A stretch of 64,000 bases of DNA from Porphyra umbilicalis (lineage: Eukaryota; Rhodophyta; Bangiophyceae; Bangiales; Bangiaceae), in NCBI GenBank assembly GCA_002049455.2, contig KV918869.1:124001-188000 (forward strand), written 5' to 3'. A model generated the notes under the pieces. It ran no database searches. It saw only the letters and a list, made by a program, of their open reading frames with translations, and was not told the DNA's origin. Position numbers and translations under genes: made by a program. Shown one piece after another: positions 56,489 to 64,000 of the stretch (position 1 is the stretch's first letter; every line of letters begins with the position of its first letter).

Positions 56489-57294
56489 GCGGGCCTCCTC
56501 GCGCTCTCACGCCGGCGCCCACGTCGTCGGGTTGGGCAACACGGGTAGGGGGCCCACGGCGGTCGAGGATGCCATCTCATCCCATTGTCGGCCACCGCGG
56601 AGGACGACGCAGACGCGGACACCTTGTGGTCGGGCGGCCGCCGGGTACTCGGTCCGACAAGAGTGGTGGGGGCAACCGCGTGGTGGAGGAGGGGGGGGGG
56701 GCGTGGGAACCCCCAACGGCCGGCAGAAGCAAGAAGCAAGAAGCGACGGGCACCATGGGGGGGGCAGTGGACGGCACGTCGTGGAGTGGGAGGAGGAACG
56801 AGTCGGCGAACACAGCGTCGCAACCAGCGCGGATGCGTGACGTCGCGGGTTGGTGTGGAGGGGCCGCGGAGTTGCACGTGATGGAGGGGGGTAAGACCGG
56901 GGTGTGCGTGTGGGCCCACGGGGGGGGGGTGGTGCCAACGTGCGTCACGAGGGGTATTGGGGCCGCGAGACACCGGTGCATCTCGCACGCCACGCCACGC
57001 CGGTGGGGCGGGGGGCAGATCCCGTCCGCGGACCGACCTCGACAATCTCTCTGGAGAGGGGATCGGGGGGAGGGGGGGTGGCGGTTGTGGCCGACACGCG
57101 GCCAGGGGGCCGGGCCGGAACCCCCTCCTCAGAGTTCGTCGCGGGACGGGCACGGACGCCACGTCACGCGACGAGTGGGCTGTGTGGAGGTCGGGGGGTT
57201 AACAGTTGGAAGGGGCGTTGCCGCTCAGCTGTGGACAGCACATCCCTGGGGGCCATCCCAAAATATTCCGATCCGGGCCAGCAAAGAAATGATC

Positions 57295-57680
57295 TGTCCA
57301 AATCTCGGGGAGATATGATTTGGTCGGGGGCGAGGCTTTTACCCAGTGGTTTTCCCAACCCCCCTTTGACTTGATTGAACTTTTCGCTTTGGAGGGATTT
57401 ATCGGTTTGGCGCATTTGGGGTGGCTACTTTGGCCATCGGCGTTCGGGTTTGGGAGGGGTTTATTGAGAGCGGGCACGCCGTCCCCGTCGCAGTTTGATA
57501 ACACCAACTGTGCTTTCGACTACGATTCCCCCCTGGGCTTTGCCGTGATTCTCTCCTCCCGTTGGGGGAAGGCTGGGCTGTGGGTCGACTTCCGAGGCAG
57601 TTCCTTCGACGGACCGAGCTGATCAAGAAGTCACTTCGGTAAGACGACGAACCAACGTGGTGGTGCTTAGAACCGCTACA
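57295..57680 (+). repeat. 3' LTR of Ty3/Gypsy element
   Basis: About 386 bp; pairs with 41194-41579. It begins TGTCCAAATCTCGG, after AGCAAAGAAATGATC (weak polypurine tract), and ends ACCGCTACA. Confidence 0.85.
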
Positions 57681-58097
57681 GCGGTCAGTGGTTCTGTGTT
57701 TTTGTCCCTCCGCCCCGCGCTTCAAGGTTCCTCTGCAGGCACACGCCTGCGCGCCACCCTTGGGCGTTACCCCCCCCCCTCCCCACGCGGAACGCTTCAC
57801 ACCCAACCGTCGGACCGTCCTACATCAATGTATATCAGCAAGAATCACGGGGTGAACCCCACCGTTGAGCGGAAATCAGCGTCGAACTTTGGTTTTTTTT
57901 TGAACAAGGCCATGGCTCGTCGTACCCACAAGGCGGTCCTTCTTACATTTCGTAAACGCCTCCTTGGTTTCTCCGTCCTGCTCGCTGCGGTGGAGGTCGG
58001 GGCCATCGACAAGAGGGACCTGATTCCGGGGGGGGGGCGGCTCAGCAAATTGTAACTCCACCTGTACTGCGGACTGTCGTGGCAAGCTCTGCACCAG
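57681..58097. other. Upstream region of Harbinger transposase
   Basis: Contains a short frame with ATG at 57912 (MARRTHKAVLLTFRKR) that is in phase with the transposase but separated from it by TAA at 58053-58055. It may be a 5' exon, a leader frame or the true N-terminus with a nonsense change. C-runs at 57771-57783. Confidence 0.4.
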
Positions 58098-59156
58098 ATG
58101 CACACGCAGCGGTACCGACAGCGCGAGCGGGGCGGGGTGCCAAAGACAGAGGCGTGGTTCAAGCGGGTGTTCTACAGCGCGTCTGAGAAGCAGTTCCGCA
58201 CCGCCTTCCGTGTCAACCGCTCAAAAGCGTCCTTCTGGTGCGCGCGCGCGCCGCTTTCTGTCGCCGCCGGAGTGGGGGGCCAGCCCAGCTTGGACCTGCA
58301 GCTCGCCGTCACCCTGTTCCGTGTGGGCCATTACGGAAACGCGTGCTCAGTGTACGCTGTGTCAGACCTGTTCGCGGTTCCAGTCGGGGGCGTCATCAAG
58401 AGCACGCGGCGAGTGGTGAACGCGCTTACTGGTGTCGCCCCGCAGCACATCCGCTGGCAGAACACGCAGCGACGTGCCGGTCTGTCAATGTATGCCGCCG
58501 AAACGTTCGGCTTTGCCGGCTGCATTGGTGCTACGGACGGAGCAACTTTCCTGCTTGCCTACCAGCCAGCGCTGCATCCCTGGGCGTACTACGACAGAAA
58601 GCAGCGCTACAGCTTGAATGGGCTCATCACCTGTGACTGGGATTGCCGTATCACCAACTGCGTGCTTGGTTGTACGGGGGCAGCGCCCGACACCTACGTG
58701 CAGTCAACCGCGGCGTGGCATCGCCGCCCAAATGTCTACTTCACGAATGGGCAATACCTATTGGGCGACATGGGAATGCTATATTCGCGGCATGTGATTG
58801 GGCCTTTCAAGGAACCAGAATGTACTTTTGCGGAGCATCGGAACTACGATCACCAACTGGCGCGGCTGCAGGTCAAGTCCGAGCACGCGATCGGCATCCT
58901 CAAAGGGCGATGGGGAAGCTTGAAAGAGCTCCGCCTCACGCTGGCCACAGACCGCCAATTCTCTTTTTCTATGACGTGGATTACGGCGTGTATCTTGATA
59001 CACAACATATGCGTTGATGAGGGCGAAGACTTCCCCATCCCGCCTGTGCCGGAGTTCTCCCCTGCGTCCGCTGTCGAGCTCTTTGTGGAAGCGCGTCTGC
59101 GTCGGTTGCGGATCTCGGCGAGGGTGTGTGCTTTTATGCGAGAGAAGAAGGTGTAG
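58098..59156 (+). CDS. PIF/Harbinger DDE transposase (DDE_Tnp_4 type)
   Basis: 352 codons from ATG 58098. Nuclease that cuts and joins the element's ends. Catalytic triad by motif: D147 in GATDGATF, D224 in YLLGDMGM, E262 in SEHAIGILKGRWG; the spacing fits the family. Other family marks: WAYYDRKQRYSLNGLI after the first Asp and ITACILIHNICVDE near the C-terminus. The N-terminal helix-turn-helix part is short (AFRVNRSKASFWCARAPL). Tail-to-tail with the Myb-like gene (44 bp between the two stop codons), the two-gene set typical for PIF/Harbinger. Element ends (TIR, 3-bp TWA duplication) were not found. Confidence 0.88.
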   Translation: MHTQRYRQRERGGVPKTEAWFKRVFYSASEKQFRTAFRVNRSKASFWCARAPLSVAAGVGGQPSLDLQLAVTLFRVGHYGNACSVYAVSDLFAVPVGGVIKSTRRVVNALTGVAPQHIRWQNTQRRAGLSMYAAETFGFAGCIGATDGATFLLAYQPALHPWAYYDRKQRYSLNGLITCDWDCRITNCVLGCTGAAPDTYVQSTAAWHRRPNVYFTNGQYLLGDMGMLYSRHVIGPFKEPECTFAEHRNYDHQLARLQVKSEHAIGILKGRWGSLKELRLTLATDRQFSFSMTWITACILIHNICVDEGEDFPIPPVPEFSPASAVELFVEARLRRLRISARVCAFMREKKV

Positions 59157-59200
59157 AGAGAGAACGTGTGACAAGAGAGGAAGAGAGAGAAGGCCGGACA

Positions 59201-60499
59201 TCAAACGAGGAGATCAGGACGAGTCCCCCGCCATTGCAGCCTTAAGCATATCACGGAATGTTCATTGTCAGGGCGCTTCTCAATGGCGGCCGTGAGCATG
59301 GCCACCCGCTTGGTGCGCTCAGCCTCCAACGCCACCAGACGCTTGGTTTTCTGGTTTTCATCGAATCGGCGGGAGCCATCCGACAGCGACGCGGCCAAGG
59401 ACCACAGAAAATCCCCGCCGCCCGGCAGCTTCGCCTCACCTGCCGCATCCGCCACGGCCGCGCGACGCGCCCGCCCACTCGCTCCGCCACTGTTGAGACC
59501 AGTGGCGGACACGGAAGAGGCATGAGCAGTAGCCCTCCCGCCTGACGGGCGAGTGCCGCCTCCGGGCGTTATCTCACCGCTGCCGCCGAAGGAGCCGCTG
59601 GCGCCATCGTCGAAACTGTTAGCATCGCCACCGTCCGCGTTATTGCCACGTCCGTCGTTGTGCACCAAATCCCCGTCCGCATCGTCAGCGCCGTGGGCAT
59701 CGCTGAGAAAGAGCTCGTTCGCCGCCCCACGGTCGCCACCCCCCCCCACCCCTCCACCCCCCGCCCTATCACCTCCACCACCCTCCCCTCCAGTAAGGGC
59801 CTCATGTGACTCGCCGGCATCTTCCCCCGCCACACCCTGCCGCCCACTGCCGCCTGTCGTGCCTGCGAGCCCGTCGTCAGGGGGTGAACCACCAAAAGGG
59901 GGGTGACACGTTGCACCCCACCGACCAATGGCTTGCGTGTCAATCACAAAGCTCAAAATACTTTTGATGTCCGCGTACTCCATGCGGCAGGCCTTTCCCT
60001 GCTCGCGGATGACCTCATTGACGCGGCCTTCAATGTAACCCGCCGCCTTGCCCGTGTTATGCGCCGTGATAGTGTAAGTCGCGTTGTACAGCGTCACAGC
60101 TTCGGAGATGAGGCGGGACACCGCGGCCTTGTTTATGGGCTTGCCCTCGATTCACAGACGCTTCACCCACGAATCGGTAGCCACCAGGTGCGCGGAGATG
60201 GACGACACTTGGAGGCGCTTCGACACGCCGTGACTGTGGTGACGCCGGGCACGCGCATGCATCGTGTCGTGCCACAGCTTATCAATACAGAGTCGGACGA
60301 AGAAAAAGAAGATCGTGAAGGAGCTTTTAGCATTGATAGTGCCCCCCGTCATGTCTCTGCCTGACGCCCCACCCGCACCATGCACCCCGGCCACGCCGGA
60401 GGGAGCATCGCTGGCCCCCGAGATACCGACCGCGTCTTGAGCGGCACGAGAGACGGCGTCGGCCGAAGGGATCGGGGCAGCCGGCGCGCCGGCCGCCAT
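59201..60499 (-). CDS. Harbinger-associated Myb/SANT-like protein (in-frame TGA)
   Basis: ATG at 60499 (MAAGAPAAPIPSADAV). Ala/Gly start, a basic, aromatic middle (LCIDKLWHDTMHARARRHH), then VATDSWVKRL followed by TGA at 60152-60154. The same frame continues IEGKPINKAAVSRLISEAV and IEGRVNEVIREQGKACRME. A long acidic/Gly/Asp-rich linker follows, and a C-terminal helix FDENQKTKRLVALEAERTKR (coiled-coil-like) to the stop at 59201. In PIF/Harbinger elements a Myb-like partner brings the transposase to the TIRs. Family identity rests mainly on its place beside the transposase plus the helical region and C-terminal coiled coil. The TGA may be a mutation or lie near an unrecognised intron. Confidence 0.6.
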
Positions 60500-62286
60500 G
60501 ACGAACGACAGAAGGGTAGTTGGGAAAAAATGGAGGGAGGGGGGCGTGCGTGCAAACTGCCACAGCCGGCCAGCTACGGCTCGTGGGGAACAGGTGAGAG
60601 GAAACGCGGCGGAGAGTTTGCAAGAGGTGCGCCATCGAACGCGCAGGACCTTCGAACCACGCAGCCCTACTGCGCGCTCACATGCACGTGTGCGCGTATC
60701 CGTCCAAGTAGTGTGCAGGCGCGTGCTGATGTGCGACGCACGCACCGCGGACACTGGAAAAATGCAGTCGCGCACGCTGCTGCCTGCCTGCACAGCTGTG
60801 CAGCTACTTTGCCGTAATTTTTCTGTTACTCGACTGGAGCTCCAGAAGAGCCCATGTGAAAATTGAGTTCCGAGTGTTAATATTTTGTCCCGGGCAACGC
60901 GTCCAACGCAGAATCGCCTGCGTTTCCAACGTGTGAGTCAACCTATTGGCAACAGTTGAGATGAATGAGGGTCTGGGAGAAGAACTCTCAGCGAGACTGA
61001 CCTGCAGGGGGTATGGCAACGTGGCAGTCAGAGCAGCGGCACAGCGCCGAACCACCTGGCTGACCAGTTTGAAGTGGTCAAAGAAAGCTCCTGTCTGCCC
61101 GGGCAATAAATCGTAAATACAACCAAGTCATTTGTCATTTGGTTTGGTTCGTTTCTTGAAATCAACCTGATTAATCGAACCATCTCTAGATTCAACATGA
61201 ACTTACAACCCTGCATCGCACACGACGCGCGTAGCTACATACCGCACACGAGTCGTGTAAAAGCAAACCCTGCAACGTCGATCCCATTCTCAAATTGGGG
61301 AATCTAGAGGTGCAACGTGTGGCATGATGAATGGAAACCCCATTCTGGGGGCCCTGTTTGGGGCCAGGCGCGATGAAGTTGAGTTGAAACGAGCCACGAG
61401 ATGTTCCGAAAGGGGTCATTTTTGCTGAGTTGAGCCCAGCCCCATTCTGCGACATGTAATTTCAGTGAAACCGAAGAAGCGCTAAATGATCTCCATCGGC
61501 GTTTAATGAAACGAAGCCACCGAAAAAATGGCCTGACAGCCTGTGAAGCAGTCGCGGTGAGATCGCCACGTCCCTATCAAGCGCCAGATGTGCCGCCACA
61601 ATCGACAAAACCGAAGACAACGTCGAAGAAAAAAAAATTTGAAGGGACTATCGGGCCGACACCTGGCACGGCCACGACATGAACAGGGCACCCAAAGGAT
61701 GCGACGGGCCCTGGGCACTGTGCGATCATCTCGTGTGCAGTCTCTTCGTTGGCAATTGGATCGGTTCGGGGCACCCAAGAAGCGTTAAGCGGCTGGGCGG
61801 GCGAACAGGCCAACGGGCGTCGTCACTTGTGCGATCCGCATCGAGCGGCAGGATCGTCGCGAGATGCCAACAGGTCAGATACATCACCAGCGACACTCTC
61901 GGGTGTTGTTTTCAAACCGCCCAGCCTGGGGGGAAGCGTTGTGCTTTGCCGAAGCAGTAAACCGAACCAATTTAATGCCTGGATTGCATCACTTTTGCCA
62001 AAAACTGTACTTTTGGAATCTGGTCGACGCCACAAACTGTCCGTTTCGGTCCCACATGCCCGATGCTCGGTGTAACCCGGCCCGCGTCATGGGATGAGAC
62101 CGTGCAAGAGGGGGCCACTAAAAACGGGGCGAAGCGATTTGCGCAATTTGTGGACACAGCGACGGCACAGAACGGATGGCCAGCCAGTCACGTGACAAGC
62201 TCGTCATCCGTTGACGTTGGAAGGACCCCCACGCTAACGCCCTCTCTGGCTCTGGAGGCGTGACAGCATTCAGCGCCGCGACTCGA
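60500..62286. other. No supported gene
   Basis: Mixed composition, AT-richer at 60830-61300 and 61440-61640. No frame with recognisable motifs; the right end of the Harbinger element may lie here. Confidence 0.3.
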
Positions 62287-62450
62287 CAGGGGCCGCCTCG
62301 CGGCCTCTCAGCTCTGCGACGCATGTCGCGCTGTCCCTCAGGCGTCTGACGTGGCCCGCGCGGCCCCTCAGCCGTCCGATGGGGGCCGCGCGGCCTCTCA
62401 GCCGTCTTACGTGGCCCGCGCGGCCCCCAAGCCGTCCTACGTGGGTGGCG
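62287..62450. repeat. 30-bp minisatellite, about 5.5 units
   Basis: Units of the type CAGCCGTCnnACGTGGCCCG followed by CGCGGCCCCT, unit starts at 62309, 62339, 62369, 62399 and 62429. One + strand frame gives a decapeptide repeat (QPSYVARAAP). The unit is a multiple of three. Confidence 0.75.
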
Positions 62451-63261
62451 TGCATGCTTGCGGTTCCCGCTTTCAAACAGGTCGGCGTGAACAGGCTTTG
62501 GTGGCGGGTCCCACTGGCTCGTCCCTCCGGATCGGCCCAGATTGTGTTGCGTGGACAGTGGGGCGCTGTGGACGCGCTCCACGTGTGTCATCCGCCTGCC
62601 TGCGCGCTGTTTGGTCCCCGTGGGTGTCCTTTCGTCGTGTGCCCGGGCTTCTGCAAAGCGGGCCCGGCTGAGGGCTGGGCGCTCGCACGCCGTCGGACGG
62701 GAGGTGGCAGTGGGCGTGACGCGGCGAGGCGCCTCCTTCGTTTGGCACGCACGCGGACGTGCTCTCTCGCCCGCTTCTCTTCCACCCTCGTGCGCCGTGT
62801 GCGAACCCGCCTTCAGTCACTCTTCCCGCCCACCCCAACCGTTCGCATGACGCGTGTCAAGGGCGCCGGGGACACGCGACGGCGCCGTTCACAATGGCTC
62901 CGCACTGGTCGCCTGGCCACCCCGCCCTCTCCGCCCTCCGCGCCCTGGACCACAACGGTGCGCGCTACTCAGCCACTGCTCCCGCCCCCGGTCCTGTCGC
63001 TGTGTAGGTCCCTGTGACCCTGACGCATTGGACGCTCCCCCCCCCCCCGGCCGCGCGCCATGCAGCCGCGCCTGCCATCCCGCCCTGACCCCCGCCCCCC
63101 TCCACTGGGGCGGCGGGACAATCCGCCGCTTTTGGACGGCGGCCGGCCTCCCGTACAAGAGCGTCGCGCTCGTGCACGGCTGGACGACGGGAGCGACGGC
63201 CATCCGCTCTCACCTGGCGCACGGCGGTTTGCGCACCCGCACGGCGGTCGTGACTACCCCT

Positions 63262-63490
63262 GTTGGCCAAGCCCCCCGCGAGGACCGGCGGGCCCTCCTC
63301 ACGGTCCCCCTCAGTGGGACCTTCTTTGAGGGCCGGCGGGTCTCCCAAAAGCCCCCCCTCGGTGGTGCCCTCTTCGCGGGCCGGCGGGTCCCTCACAAGG
63401 CCCCCCTCGGTGGAGCCCCCCTCGCGGGCCAACGGGTCCCCCACAAGGCCGTCCCCGGTGAAACTCTCCTCGACGGCCGTCGGACGACCA
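63262..63490. repeat. 48-bp minisatellite, about 4 units
   Basis: Units run TCGGTGGnGCCCnCnTCGCGG to ACAAGGCCCCCC, starting at about 63311, 63359 and 63407 with partial units outside. It gives 16-residue repeats in every open frame (for example LGGALFAGRRVPHKAP on +). Coding strand not determined. Confidence 0.7.
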
Positions 63491-63698
63491 TCGGTGCGCG
63501 TACGGCGGCCCCCCCCCCTGTGACGGACCCGCCGCTGGGCATCTTCCACCAAGCACGTGGGCTCCCGCCTGGCGGCCGCCGTTCATCCCTCCGACGCTCT
63601 GGAGCGGCGCGTCACCCGGCAATCCGCACGGCGGGCACGCCTACGAGTGAACGCTGACGCCCGCCCAACAGCCGAGCACATCCTCGCCGGTGACCTTG

Positions 63699-64000
63699 AT
63701 GCCCGCGCCGCCGCCACCGTTGCCGCAGCTTACGCTGGCGGAGGCGGCGGGGAAACCGCTGTTCGTCATCGGCGGCAACCAAGTCCCGCCCCAGCAGCAG
63801 ACGATGCAGGCGGCGACGCTCCGACCACTTTTCGCACTCAGTGGGGGCCAAGCCCCGCCCTCGCAGCAAACGACGCAGACAGCGGCGCCCCAACCACTGA
63901 ATGTACTCGTGGGGAGCCACGCCCTGCCCTTGCAGCAGACCTCGCCGGAGGTTGCGCCCCAACAGCTGTACGTTATCGGCGGGAGCCAAGCCCCGCCCCC
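63699..64000 (+). CDS. Pro/Gln-rich tandem-repeat protein (partial, runs off the window)
   Basis: ATG at 63699 (MPAPPPPLPQLTLAEAAG) begins a frame that remains open to the window end; the frame is closed upstream by TGA at 63648-63650. From 63753 it consists of 69-bp units (63753, 63822, 63891, 63960...), each 23 residues: KPLFVIGGNQVPPQQQ and variants RPLFALSGGQAPPSQQ, QPLNVLVGSHALPLQQ, QQLYVIGGSQAPPP. Hydrophobic-GG-turn plus PPxQQ alternation suggests an extended structural or adhesive repeat protein, but no family is recognised. No signal peptide at this ATG; an upstream exon is possible. Confidence 0.55.
   Translation, partial: MPAPPPPLPQLTLAEAAGKPLFVIGGNQVPPQQQTMQAATLRPLFALSGGQAPPSQQTTQTAAPQPLNVLVGSHALPLQQTSPEVAPQQLYVIGGSQAPP

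Larger units (their letters stand above)
41194..57680 (+). mobile_element. Ty3/Gypsy chromovirus-type LTR retrotransposon, decayed, with three later insertions
   Basis: Order 5' LTR - gag - protease - RT/RNase H - integrase - chromodomain - about 1.6-kb spacer - 3' LTR, the Ty3/Gypsy order, with a chromodomain as in chromoviruses. Inserted elements: Copia (44958-50612) in RT; hAT-type (52291-54635) in integrase, itself holding another hAT-type (52768-54305). Stops and frame breaks in gag, RT, RNase H and integrase make it non-autonomous. Without the insertions it would be about 8.5 kb. Confidence 0.92.

Noticed and set aside
41194..57680. Endogenous retrovirus with an envelope gene
   Set aside because: The spacer before the 3' LTR has no sense frame with a signal peptide or transmembrane segment; the chromodomain and gene order make it a chromovirus-type Gypsy retrotransposon.
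60152..60154. TGA as selenocysteine codon in the Myb-like Harbinger gene
   Set aside because: No SECIS-like structure identified and the protein type gives no reason for selenocysteine; a nonsense change or missed intron is simpler.
1..64000. tRNA, rRNA, CRISPR arrays, bacterial operon signals
   Set aside because: None recognised by eye. No clover-leaf with conserved A/B boxes, no regularly spaced repeat-spacer array. A tRNA scan would be needed to exclude tRNAs fully.

Overview
The window is GC-rich nuclear DNA from a eukaryote. The few conserved host genes are eukaryotic: an mRNA-decapping enzyme (DCP2) and a nucleolar WD40 protein (UTP13/TBL3). They sit among LTR retrotransposons, DNA transposons and very long G/C homopolymers and Ala/Gly/Pro-coding low-complexity DNA. 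The extreme GC bias, scarcity of obvious introns, secreted Gly/Tyr-rich wall-type proteins and heavy transposon load would fit a bangiophyte red alga (Porphyra/Pyropia type). That assignment is inference, not something the sequence proves.

Layout. 1-1808: 3' part of DCP2 (+). 2435-3897: DegT/DnrJ-type PLP aminotransferase (-). 3900-7430: gene-poor, with two perfect hairpins and a 792-bp non-autonomous DNA element. 7434-8570: a secreted 'choice-of-anchor A' domain protein (+) with a TATA box. 9618-13319: UTP13 (-). DCP2, the aminotransferase and UTP13 change reading frame only at long G/C runs, so those breaks are either assembly indels or real slippage. 14255-20612: a complete 6,358-bp EnSpm/CACTA-type transposon encoding a tnp2 transposase. 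It is inserted, with a 3-bp target duplication, inside the 3' end of a glycine-rich secreted protein gene whose 5' part is at 20613-21252 and whose last codons are at 14221-14254. 23665-24296: a divergent paralogue of that gene (+). 25314-39243: repeats, comprising one inverted-repeat element with TTCGAGTCT subterminal motifs, a pair of diverged 2.2-kb Ala-rich blocks, two TA-flanked MITEs, one TACA-flanked element and a 25-bp minisatellite.

41194-57680 is a decayed Ty3/Gypsy chromovirus-like retrotransposon (gag, protease, RT/RNase H, integrase, chromodomain). It was later invaded by three elements: a Ty1/Copia element with matching 422-bp LTRs (44958-50612, TSD TCCGC), a hAT-type element (52291-54635, TSD TACACGAC), and a second hAT-type element nested in the first (52768-54305, TSD ATCGCGAC). 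58098-60499 holds a PIF/Harbinger gene pair (DDE transposase + Myb-like partner), convergent. 62287-64000 contains three minisatellites with 30-, 48- and 69-bp units, the last forming a Pro/Gln-rich repeat gene that runs off the window.

Functionally, host housekeeping (mRNA decay, ribosome biogenesis), one probable sugar-aminotransferase and secreted surface proteins share the locus with several layers of transposon insertion. The target-site duplications give the order of those insertions. I found no tRNA, rRNA or CRISPR.
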